DNA from: Anaerolineae bacterium | GTDB taxonomy: Bacteria; Chloroflexota; Anaerolineae; SpSt-313 | Assembly: GCA_023511475.1 (NCBI GenBank) | Contig: JAIMBM010000178.1 | Location: 1-6,618, forward strand | Direction: 5' to 3' | DNA: 6,618 nt | In this document: in pieces, positions 1 to 6,366 of the stretch | How positions within the stretch are numbered: the stretch's first letter is position 1 | How the letters are laid out: every line of letters begins with the position of its first letter | Notes under the pieces: generated by a model | The model's input: only the letters and a program-made list of their open reading frames with translations | Told to the model about the DNA's origin: nothing | The model's database searches: none | Translations under genes and position numbers: made by a program

Positions 1-1029
1 GGACAGACCGGCGTGCCCACTGTGGCACCGCAGCCAACGGCACAGGTCATCCGCCTCACTGAGAAGGAGGTTTGCCCAGCCGTCGGAGTGGTCTGTGGCG
101 CCATCGGTGTCGTCGCCGCTCTGGTGACTACCCTGGTCGTGCTCCTCGTGCGCCGTCGCCGCCCGCACGTCTACGAGCCGCCAGAGATCGAGATCGAGAC
201 CTTTGAGACGCCCGGCGTCGTGCCCGACCTGGAGGCAGTCGAGGCCGCCTTCTACCTCGGAAACTCGGCCAAGACCATCGCCCTCATCGTGCTCGGCCTC
301 GAGCAGCGCGGAGTAGTGACGATCCTCAATCGTCATCCCCTGCAGCTGGAGGTCACGCAGCCGAAGGCAGCACTCAAGCCGTACGAGAAGGCCCTCATCG
401 ACGCCATCCTCCCCGATGGGACACTCGACCAGTCCCAGGTCACCAAGATCATGGAGGCCGTCGCCGCCGCTGTCCGCCCCAAGATCTGGAACGCCGACCC
501 GACGGCGACCCGCGAGAGCTATGAGCGGCGCATCCGCGAGGCCCAGGCCGACTATGAGCGCGAATGGCGTGAGCGTCGGCGACCGATGACCTGGCCCGAG
601 GTCGCCCGGCGGCCCTACGCCCCTTGGGTGATCATCGGCCATGCTCCTATCGGCGGAACGGTCCGTCCAGCCGCCGGATCGGAGACCCGGCCGTCGCCCC
701 TCGTGCAGGCAGCCGAGGAAGCGGTCAGGCCGCTGGAGAGCTTTGCCGGGGAGGTAACACAGGGCATCGAGCGCTCGCTCTCCCGGATCGCGGGGCAGGT
801 CGAGGCGGGCGTTGGCCGCCTCTTGGGCCACGAGGGAGCGGTGAGCGAGCAGGCGGGCTACGACGCATGCCACTCGGCATGCCACTCGGCCTGTCACTCG
901 GCCTGCGTACACTCGGCCTGCCACTCGGCCTGTGTGCACGACGCCTGCCACTCCGCGTGCCACTCGGCCTGCGTGTGCCACTCCGCCTGCCATTCGGCCT
1001 GTCACTCGGCCTGTGTCAGCCGGTTTTAG
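1..1029 (+). CDS. DUF2207-like membrane protein with Cys/His-repeat C-terminal tail (5' truncated)
   Basis: The reading frame is open to base 1, so the gene starts upstream of the window and the GTG at base 13 is probably internal; residues are counted here from base 1. Visible in order: a Pro/Thr linker, a transmembrane helix (about 26-50) followed by four arginines, then a segment (about 71-108, PGVVPDLEAV...LGLEQRGVVTI) resembling the cytoplasmic part of DUF2207 proteins, where a helical 'Pro-x-x-x-x-Ala' segment precedes 'leucine-x-x-Arg-Gly'. A charged, Arg-rich stretch (about 160-200) and a predicted helix (about 235-280) lead to a tail of 11 HSAC-type units (290-338), ending SRF. The arginines after the helix predict that everything downstream is cytoplasmic. 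DUF2207 has no established biochemical function. The gene ends 12 bases before a radical SAM gene, which suggests the tail is that enzyme's substrate (inference). The family call is from memory of the pattern and is moderate. Confidence 0.85.
   Translation, partial: GQTGVPTVAPQPTAQVIRLTEKEVCPAVGVVCGAIGVVAALVTTLVVLLVRRRRPHVYEPPEIEIETFETPGVVPDLEAVEAAFYLGNSAKTIALIVLGLEQRGVVTILNRHPLQLEVTQPKAALKPYEKALIDAILPDGTLDQSQVTKIMEAVAAAVRPKIWNADPTATRESYERRIREAQADYEREWRERRRPMTWPEVARRPYAPWVIIGHAPIGGTVRPAAGSETRPSPLVQAAEEAVRPLESFAGEVTQGIERSLSRIAGQVEAGVGRLLGHEGAVSEQAGYDACHSACHSACHSACVHSACHSACVHDACHSACHSACVCHSACHSACHSACVSRF
868..1014 (+). repeat. 12-base tandem repeat encoding an HSAC-type Cys/His tail
   Basis: Eleven in-frame units encode His-x-Ala-Cys: ten HSAC and one HDAC. 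They are preceded by one Cys and interrupted by Val or Val-Cys. With these the tail has 13 Cys and 11 His in 49 residues. Val marks off blocks of three, two, three and three units; the first and last blocks both read CHSACHSACHSACV. At DNA level the commonest unit is cactcggcctgY, with three exact copies ending in T and three ending in C. The others differ mainly at third codon positions (tcc, gcg, gca, cat). Apart from the CC-spaced VC interruption, Cys residues are spaced C-x3-C or C-x4-C. There is no canonical CxxCH haem motif. Likely roles are a radical SAM-modified peptide or a metal-binding tail; the sequence alone does not decide. Confidence 0.95.
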
Positions 1030-1037
1030 AGGAAAGG
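1030..1037 (+). promoter_or_regulatory. Ribosome binding site of the radical SAM gene
   Basis: AGGAAAGG lies directly after the stop codon of the upstream gene and four bases before the ATG at 1042, with its AGGA core about eight bases away. It supports ATG 1042 as the start and translation of the two genes from one transcript. Confidence 0.7.
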
Positions 1038-1041
1038 GCCC

Positions 1042-2589
1042 ATGGAAGTGCGTCCGCAGTTCCCCACAGCCCCGAACGGCTCGCCCGACGCGCCGCCCGC
1101 TGACCGGCAGAGGGCCGCTCCGTCGGTGCCCGCGTCAGGCCTTGAAGGCGATCCGCTGACGCAGCTCCAGCAGCTTGCCGAGAGCCTGGTCGCCCAGACC
1201 AGGGAGTGCGTGTACGTCCGCCCTGAGGACCGGCTCCTCATCCTGCGGCCCAACCGCGTGCACCACCTCAACCGCACCGCTACGGCCATGCTCTCCCGGC
1301 TGTATGCCGCCGGCACTCCGGACGTTCCGGGGCTCCTGAGGGAGATGGCAGCACAGTACCACGTGTCCGAGGACCGGCTAGCCCGCGACCTCGAGCGTCT
1401 CCTTGTCAGCGTCGCCGCCCTCCTCAACGACGACGTCTGCGGCGCGCCTGCCGTCCGCCAGACCCCGTTCGGGGCCCACCGCCGCGACCTGCCGGTGCTC
1501 TCCGAGATCGCACTGACCTACCGCTGCCAGAACCGCTGCGCCTTCTGCTACGCCTCGTCACCGGAGCGAGGTCGGTCGGTCCCCGAGATGACCACGATAG
1601 AGGCGTGCAAGGTCATAGACCGAATCGCCCTCGAAGCGCGCTGTCCGACCGTGTCGTTCACCGGGGGAGAGCCCACGCTGCGCGAAGACCTGCCAGAGCT
1701 GATCGCGCACGCCAAGCGGCGCAACATGCGTGTGAACCTGATCACCAACGGGCTGCGCTGCGCCGATGAGACCTATGTGGCCAGCCTGGCCGCGGCAGGC
1801 CTGGATTCCGCCCAGGTCAGCCTCGAGGGCGGCAGCGCCGCTGTACACGACGCCATCGTGGGCCGCCCCGGTGCCTTTGTGGCCACGGCGCGGTCGGTGC
1901 TCGTCCTGCGCGCGGCCGGCATCCATGTGCACACCAACACCACCATCTGCGCCAGCAATCGTGACCATCTCGAAGAGCTGGTGACCTTTGTGCGACTCGA
2001 GTTGGGCTCCCAGTACCTGTCCATGAACATGGTCATCCGTACCGGCACGGCCCTCCATTACCCGGAGATCGGCATCAGCTATCGCGAGGTTGGCCGTCTG
2101 ATCGCGGCCGCCAAGGCGTGTGCCGACCGCGAGGGAATCCAGCTCGTGTGGTACTCGCCTCTGCCATACTGCATGTTCAACCCCGTGCAGGCCGGGCTCG
2201 GGTCCAAGTCCTGTGCGGCGGCGGACGGGCTCCTCTCAGTGAGCCCCGCGGGCGAGGTGCTGCCCTGCTCCAGCTTTGAGCAGGGGATCGGCAATCTGCT
2301 CACGCACAGCTTTCGCGAGGTCTGGCACAGCCGTCAGGCCCGCTACTGGCGCTCCAAGTCGTTCCTTCCGCCTGCGTGTGAGCGGTGCGCCATCAAGAGC
2401 ATCTGCTGCGGAGCCTGTCCCCTCTACTGGGATGAGCGGGGAGGCTTTGCCGAGCTCGAAGGATTCGCCCCTCGGCCATCACGTCTCTCGAAGCTTCGCT
2501 GGTCGATACGCCAGTGGCGCCGGCATAGCTGGGGTACCGGGCTGCTTCAGAGGCGACGACGGACGGGAGGAGGGCCACACGATGCCTAG
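1042..2589 (+). CDS. Radical SAM/SPASM protein with N-terminal PqqD-like recognition domain; putative peptide maturase
   Basis: A 515-residue cytosolic iron-sulfur enzyme. Residues 1-40 are a Pro/Ala-rich, probably disordered leader. Residues about 54-131 (CVYVRPEDRLLILRP...LNRTA...LLND) look like a PqqD/RRE fold, which in RiPP enzymes binds the precursor peptide. The radical SAM core follows, with C162-x3-C166-x2-C169 (CQNRCAFC) for the SAM-binding 4Fe-4S cluster and the SAM-contact motif TGGEP at 207-211. The C-terminal SPASM region shows C391-x12-G404-x4-C409 and C446-x2-C449-x5-C455-x3-C459, plus an upstream C377 that may ligate the first auxiliary cluster. The usual last SPASM cysteine is absent; the basic C-terminus (460-515) has no Cys. 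The architecture is typical of sactipeptide, ranthipeptide, cyclophane or PqqE-type maturases. The neighbouring Cys/His tail is the obvious candidate substrate (inference). The exact reaction cannot be predicted. The C-terminus overlaps the next gene. Confidence 0.93.
   Translation: MEVRPQFPTAPNGSPDAPPADRQRAAPSVPASGLEGDPLTQLQQLAESLVAQTRECVYVRPEDRLLILRPNRVHHLNRTATAMLSRLYAAGTPDVPGLLREMAAQYHVSEDRLARDLERLLVSVAALLNDDVCGAPAVRQTPFGAHRRDLPVLSEIALTYRCQNRCAFCYASSPERGRSVPEMTTIEACKVIDRIALEARCPTVSFTGGEPTLREDLPELIAHAKRRNMRVNLITNGLRCADETYVASLAAAGLDSAQVSLEGGSAAVHDAIVGRPGAFVATARSVLVLRAAGIHVHTNTTICASNRDHLEELVTFVRLELGSQYLSMNMVIRTGTALHYPEIGISYREVGRLIAAAKACADREGIQLVWYSPLPYCMFNPVQAGLGSKSCAAADGLLSVSPAGEVLPCSSFEQGIGNLLTHSFREVWHSRQARYWRSKSFLPPACERCAIKSICCGACPLYWDERGGFAELEGFAPRPSRLSKLRWSIRQWRRHSWGTGLLQRRRRTGGGPHDA
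2566..2574 (+). promoter_or_regulatory. Ribosome binding site fixing the start of the coiled-coil gene
   Basis: GGAGGAGGG lies inside the 3' end of the radical SAM gene, seven bases before the ATG at 2582. The next in-frame ATG (2594) would be too far away, and the upstream in-frame starts lie deep within the radical SAM gene without such a site. The overlap suggests translational coupling. Confidence 0.8.
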
Positions 2590-3730
2590 AACAATGGATC
2601 TCGCCGCCTTCTGCGCCTATGTTGGGGAGCAGTGTAAGGCCGCCCGACAGGTCTATGCCGAGATCGAAGAGGTCCAGTACCAGTTCAACGAGATCTATCG
2701 CCAGCGGCTTGAGGCATGGCAGCGTGCCCTGGCCAGAACGGTGCCGATGCTTGCCTCCCCGGAGGCGCTTCCGCCAGAGCTGGCACAGAGCTTGCTTGAA
2801 GAGATAGAGAAGGAGCGCAGAAGGCTCTCAGGAGAGATCGCCTCACTGGAGCAGCAGGTCAGCGACAAACGGGCTCAGGCCGAGGCCGCAGCCGCGCAGG
2901 CCCGGGATGAGCTTGCGGCCCTTCGCAAGATGAACCCCCGCCTCGACGCCGACGAGGAGAGGATCAAGGCGCACTCTGCGGCGCTGCGAGCCGAGATAGA
3001 GCAGCTCGATCAGGAGATCCGAGCCGCCGGCCTGATCAGGCGACTGCTCGGATGCAGGCGCCTCCGACGGCAGCGTGAGGAGCGCCGCGGAGAACTGGCA
3101 GCCGCAGCCGGCCAACTGCGCCGGGTGCGCGAGGAATGGGCCGGCGCCAAGCGACGGTACGAATCCGAGCAGACCCGGCTACACCAGCTCTGGGAGCAGG
3201 CCAGCGTCGAGGCCGCGAACCTACAGTCACGGCTTGACTACCTCCGTGCCAACATCGAGCAGCTTGCGCGGCAGAATGGCAGCGGGCGGTGGCTTGCCGG
3301 CCTGCAGGCCGTGCCAGAGGTTGCCGAGCCTCTGCGCGGTGCCCTCTCACAGGTCGTCGAGATCAACCGCGTCAAGGCCGAGTATGAGGAGGGCCTGCGC
3401 ACCGTGTCCGAAGCCCTTGGGCTCCTGAAAGGCCTCGCCGAGGGTCTGGAGCGCTTCCTCAAGAGCGCCGACAAGGTCCTTGAGGAGCAGGAGCAGTACA
3501 ACCTGCGGAAGCTACGCGTCAGGGTAGCCGACACGGTGCTCGATTTTCACGCCATATGGCCGTCCTTCCGAACTCAAGTGAGGGATGAGAAGCTCCTTGG
3601 CGCGCATCCCGCCGAGTTCAGCAGGCGGGTCCGGGCAGTCATCGGGGATAGCCTGGGGGAGTCGGCCATCGGGGCCATGTTCGAGAGCCTCGGCAACAGC
3701 CTGACCGAGGCCACAGCGGCCTGGGGTTGA
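2582..3730 (+). CDS. Coiled-coil protein of unknown function
   Basis: I do not recognise a family. The 382-residue product has no signal peptide or membrane helix, so it is probably cytosolic. A short N-terminal region (MPRTMDLAAFCAYVGEQCKAARQ) is followed by heptad-like, Glu/Arg/Ala/Gln-rich helix from about residue 60 to 232. This is broken near 148-160 by the sequence AAGLIRRLLGCRRL, which may be a hairpin turn between two coiled-coil arms. After a Gly/Ser break (NGSGRW, about 232-237), residues 250-382 look helical, with a less charged C-terminal region containing DFHAIWPSF. The ATG at 2582 overlaps the radical SAM stop by eight bases and has a strong Shine-Dalgarno, so the two are probably coupled. 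A scaffold or partner role for the membrane protein or the radical SAM enzyme is possible but only guessed from context. Coiled-coil matches to SMC-like proteins would be compositional, as no ATPase motifs are present. Confidence 0.88.
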   Translation: MPRTMDLAAFCAYVGEQCKAARQVYAEIEEVQYQFNEIYRQRLEAWQRALARTVPMLASPEALPPELAQSLLEEIEKERRRLSGEIASLEQQVSDKRAQAEAAAAQARDELAALRKMNPRLDADEERIKAHSAALRAEIEQLDQEIRAAGLIRRLLGCRRLRRQREERRGELAAAAGQLRRVREEWAGAKRRYESEQTRLHQLWEQASVEAANLQSRLDYLRANIEQLARQNGSGRWLAGLQAVPEVAEPLRGALSQVVEINRVKAEYEEGLRTVSEALGLLKGLAEGLERFLKSADKVLEEQEQYNLRKLRVRVADTVLDFHAIWPSFRTQVRDEKLLGAHPAEFSRRVRAVIGDSLGESAIGAMFESLGNSLTEATAAWG

Positions 3731-3732
3731 TC

Positions 3733-3738
3733 GGAGGA
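3733..3738 (+). promoter_or_regulatory. Ribosome binding site selecting GTG 3745
   Basis: GGAGGA lies six bases before GTG 3745. A TTG at 3727 in the same frame would place this site inside the coding region and has no comparable site of its own, so GTG 3745 is the better start. Confidence 0.8.
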
Positions 3739-3744
3739 CAAGCG

Positions 3745-4236
3745 GTGAAGAAGGCTCTGGCTATTGCGGGCATTGCAGTGTCAATCCTGCTCCTGGCCCT
3801 GGCGCTCCTCTTCCTGATTGCTGCCATGGTCAGGCCTGAGCGTCTGCTCGTCGCCATCGGCCTCCTCGTCGCGGGCGCGATCCCGCTCGCCTGGGCGATC
3901 GCTGCCCTGCGCCGACAGGCGGAACTCAGTCCGGAGAACCTCTCCGCCGGGATTGTGGCGCTGGCGAGCAGCTCCGGCGGGGAGGTCACCGAGGCTCAGG
4001 TGCAGGCGCGGTTCCACATCCCGCAGCAGATGGCATCGAGCGCGCTCGAGAAGCTGTGTGCGACCGGCCAGGCCCGCCGAGAGGTGCGCGGCGACCGCAC
4101 AGTGTATGTGGTACAGGGCCTGAAGCCATCACTTGTCGCCCGTCGGTGCCCATACTGCGGGAGCAGCTTCCCGGTCAGGGAGGCTATCCGCAACTGCCCC
4201 AACTGTGGGGCGACTGTTGAGCTCGACAAAGCTTGA
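3745..4236 (+). CDS. Two-helix membrane protein with winged-helix-like domain and C-terminal zinc ribbon
   Basis: The 163-residue product starts at GTG (VKKALAIAG...). Two hydrophobic helices span about residues 4-29 and 33-55, separated by a short RPER turn. Arg-Arg follows the second helix, predicting both termini in the cytoplasm. Residues about 62-125 (SPENLSAGIVAL...VTEAQVQARFHI...ALEKLCATGQARREVRGDRTVYVV) have the helix-helix-helix-two-strand pattern of a winged-helix domain, including a typical wing. Residues 135-154 form a zinc ribbon: C135-x2-C138-x12-C151-x2-C154 (CPYC...CPNCG). No enzymatic motif is seen. The gene sits 14 bases after the coiled-coil gene and 13 bases before the protease gene. 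It could be a membrane-tethered regulator, or the winged helix could serve protein contacts; I do not recognise a named family. Confidence 0.88.
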   Translation: MKKALAIAGIAVSILLLALALLFLIAAMVRPERLLVAIGLLVAGAIPLAWAIAALRRQAELSPENLSAGIVALASSSGGEVTEAQVQARFHIPQQMASSALEKLCATGQARREVRGDRTVYVVQGLKPSLVARRCPYCGSSFPVREAIRNCPNCGATVELDKA

Positions 4237-4238
4237 GT

Positions 4239-4245
4239 GAGGAGG
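4239..4245 (+). promoter_or_regulatory. Ribosome binding site supporting TTG start 4250
   Basis: GAGGAGG ends four bases before TTG 4250. The spacing is short but the match is strong. No in-frame ATG lies near enough upstream, and the TTG start yields a complete N-terminal signal sequence (MRRTVALAVAG...). Confidence 0.65.
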
Positions 4246-4249
4246 CGCA

Positions 4250-6229
4250 TTGCGCAGGACAGTTGCGCTTGCCGTAGCAGGGCTGCTGCTGCTCAGCCTG
4301 GCGTGCCTGCTGGGGGCAGCCATGGCCTGGATGCGGTATGTCGATGACGTGCGGGGAGGCCAGGTCGCCCAGTCCACTCCAGCCTTTACGGCTACGCCAG
4401 TCGAGCCTTCCCATGACACCATCGGCGCGATCGCGGGGGCCCTTGTGCCGCCACGCGATTCGCGGCTCCTCGCCCAGCGCCTGCGCCCCTCTGTTGGACC
4501 GATCCCGCCAGTCGTCAGCTCCGAGCCGCCACACCACCAGGTCGGAGATAGCGCACGCTTCTGGATTTCTAACTCGGATGCCCGCGAGATGTCCCAGATA
4601 ACAGCTACCCTGCGGATCATCTCCCGGCACGCCGAGATCTGGGTTCAGGAGGACCTGTCGGTCAGCCCGCAGAGCCTTCAGCAGGCCGCACAGCAGTTTG
4701 ATGAGCAGATCTACCCGACGGTTCACCGATATTTTGGCGCCGAGTGGAGTCCGGGCATAGACGGCAACCCCCGCATTGTGATCCTCTGCGCCCGCTTCTC
4801 CGGCGCAGATGGGTATTTCTCCAGCATGGATGAGGTCCCTCGCCAGGCGAACCCCTACAGCAATGAGCGCGAGATCATCTATGTGAACGCCGATGCGGCT
4901 CCACCCGGGAGCAGACACTTTGGCGCCGTCGTCGCCCACGAGCTCCAGCACATGGTCCATTACCATCTCGACCCCAACGAGGACGGGTGGGTGAATGAGG
5001 GTTGCTCCGAGCTGGCAGCCTGGCTCTGCGGCTTCGGCCCCACGGGCGCGACGATGTCCCTCGCACACCAGCCGGATACCCAGCTCAACACCTGGGTTCT
5101 GAGTCCCGATGAGAGCGCCCTGCCTCACTACGGCGCCTCATACCTCTGGGTCAGCTACTTCCTGCAGCGCCTTGGGCCAGAGGCACTGAGGGCCGTCGTG
5201 GCCGAGCAGGAGAACGGCATCCTGGGCTTTGAGAGACAGCTCAGCCGGTTGCCCGATGCCCCCACGTTTGAGGATCTGTTCGCCGACTGGGTGGTCACAA
5301 ACCTGCTCGACGACGCCTCTCTCGAAGGAGGGCGCTTCGGTCACCAGGCGGCGGAGCTGTATCTCCAGCCACAGACCACCCACCGCGACCTTCCCGTCGA
5401 GGAGACGGGCACAGTAGGCCAGTACGCCACCGACTATATCGCCATCGCCCGGCAGACGGGTCCTGTCAGGATCGAGTTCGTGGGAGACCCGCAGGTGTCG
5501 GTTGTCCCCACGAGGCCCTACGAGGGGCGGCACATGTGGTGGTCCAACCGTGGTGACATGAGCAACCCCTCCCTGACCCGGGCTTTCGACCTCTGGAGAG
5601 TGCGACGGGCGACGCTGCGCTACGCAGTGTGGTACGAACTCGAGGATGGTTGGGACTATGCCTACGTGGCGGTCTCTACCGATAACGGCAGAACGTGGAA
5701 GCTCCTCAGCACGCCTCACACCACGGATTACAACCCGAACGGCAACGCTTTCGGTCCGGGCTACACAGGCTTCTCTGGTCACGAGCCGGGCAGCAACACC
5801 CGCCTGACGAGCCGATGGGTGCGGGAGGAGATCGACCTGAGCCCTTACGCCGGCCACGAGGTGCTCGTGCGGTTTGAGCTGGCGACCGACGACGCCGTCA
5901 ACCTCCCCGGCCTTTGCATCGACGACATCTCGGTGCCCGAGATCGGCTTTGTGGATGGCGCCGAGCAAGAGGTACCGGGTTGGCAGGCTGAGGGGTTTGT
6001 GCGCATCGACAACGTTCTGCCCCAGCGTTTTCTCGTGCAGGTCATCGAGCAGGGTGACACGGTGCGTGTACAGCGCCTCGAGCTCGAGCCAGGGCAGCCC
6101 GCCGTGCTGACAGTGGAGGGCTTTGGCCACGGAACGCAGCGAGCCATCCTGGCCATCTCCGGCCTCACCCGCTACACGACCGAGCCGGCAACGTACAGGT
6201 ACCGCGTGAGCCTGGCGGACGAGGGATAG
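4250..6229 (+). CDS. Exported HExxH zinc metalloprotease with immune-inhibitor-A/MAM-like domain
   Basis: A 659-residue product predicted to be secreted or membrane-anchored. Residues 2-3 are Arg and 5-26 are hydrophobic, ending AMAW, consistent with a signal peptide or N-terminal anchor; Cys19 is in a poor lipobox (SLAC). A Thr/Pro/Ser linker follows (about 38-60). The catalytic region has H230-E231-x2-H234 (HELQH), then N249-E250-G (WVNEGCSELA); H230, H234 and probably E250 would bind zinc, with E231 as catalytic base, as in gluzincin-type peptidases. Residues about 445-563 contain YVAVSTDNGRTW (472-483), an 'IDLSPYAGHEVLVRFEL' segment and CIDDIS, the pattern of the beta-sandwich domain in M6 immune-inhibitor-A-like proteases. 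A smaller beta domain follows to the end. The start is TTG, chosen from the Shine-Dalgarno and the signal sequence. As the last gene of the operon it may process an extracytoplasmic partner, but its substrate is unknown. Confidence 0.9.
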   Translation: MRRTVALAVAGLLLLSLACLLGAAMAWMRYVDDVRGGQVAQSTPAFTATPVEPSHDTIGAIAGALVPPRDSRLLAQRLRPSVGPIPPVVSSEPPHHQVGDSARFWISNSDAREMSQITATLRIISRHAEIWVQEDLSVSPQSLQQAAQQFDEQIYPTVHRYFGAEWSPGIDGNPRIVILCARFSGADGYFSSMDEVPRQANPYSNEREIIYVNADAAPPGSRHFGAVVAHELQHMVHYHLDPNEDGWVNEGCSELAAWLCGFGPTGATMSLAHQPDTQLNTWVLSPDESALPHYGASYLWVSYFLQRLGPEALRAVVAEQENGILGFERQLSRLPDAPTFEDLFADWVVTNLLDDASLEGGRFGHQAAELYLQPQTTHRDLPVEETGTVGQYATDYIAIARQTGPVRIEFVGDPQVSVVPTRPYEGRHMWWSNRGDMSNPSLTRAFDLWRVRRATLRYAVWYELEDGWDYAYVAVSTDNGRTWKLLSTPHTTDYNPNGNAFGPGYTGFSGHEPGSNTRLTSRWVREEIDLSPYAGHEVLVRFELATDDAVNLPGLCIDDISVPEIGFVDGAEQEVPGWQAEGFVRIDNVLPQRFLVQVIEQGDTVRVQRLELEPGQPAVLTVEGFGHGTQRAILAISGLTRYTTEPATYRYRVSLADEG

Positions 6230-6268
6230 GCAGGAGAGGGGAGATGGCTCGAGTGGGGTGTTGGGCGC

Positions 6269-6317
6269 CTTCCCACAGTGACTGTTCAGACTCGCATGCT
6301 GGCAGCCCCAGCCGCCA
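6269..6317 (+). repeat. Direct repeat, copy 1
   Basis: This 49-base segment begins cttcccacagtgactgttca and matches the copy at 6565-6613 at 44 of 49 positions, 296 bases apart. It contains the 11-base palindrome ACAGTGACTGT. It lies 39 bases after the protease stop. Unlike copy 2, it lacks a matching upstream arm, although CGAGT (6250-6254) and ACTCG (6290-6294) are kept as outer complements. Confidence 0.9.
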
Positions 6318-6350
6318 CCGTGGCGTTGCCCCCACCCCGCGCCCCGCCCC

Positions 6351-6366
6351 CGCCGCTGAGGCGGCG
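6351..6366 (+). other. Perfect GC hairpin cgccgc-TGAG-gcggcg; weak terminator candidate
   Basis: A six-base-pair stem with a TGAG loop lies in a C-rich stretch about 120 bases after the protease stop. A second hairpin, ggggc-ACT-gcccc, follows at 6390-6402. Neither is followed by a T-tract, so intrinsic termination is uncertain; they may simply reflect the skewed composition. Confidence 0.3.

Noticed and set aside
868..1014. CRISPR array
   Set aside because: The repeats are 12-base in-frame coding units without unique spacers.
868..1014. Multihaem cytochrome tail
   Set aside because: The canonical CxxCH motif is absent; only C-x3-C-H spacing occurs, and the tail is predicted cytoplasmic.
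624..1103. Alternative-frame reading frame across the repeat (Leu/Gly/Arg-rich)
   Set aside because: It is the shifted reading of the same tandem repeat, has a composition typical of GC-rich shadow frames, and runs over two better-supported genes.
2276..2581. N-terminal extension of the coiled-coil gene
   Set aside because: It would lie within the SPASM cysteine motifs of the radical SAM gene, is Arg/Ser-rich without character, and the strong Shine-Dalgarno points to ATG 2582.
3727..3744. TTG start for the winged-helix/zinc-ribbon gene
   Set aside because: GGAGGA falls inside this extension at the correct distance for GTG 3745, which also gives a cleaner N-terminus (KK before the first membrane helix).
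4184..5128. 314-residue antisense reading frame
   Set aside because: It is opposite the metalloprotease and zinc-ribbon genes, with no recognisable domain; long antisense frames are common in GC-rich DNA.
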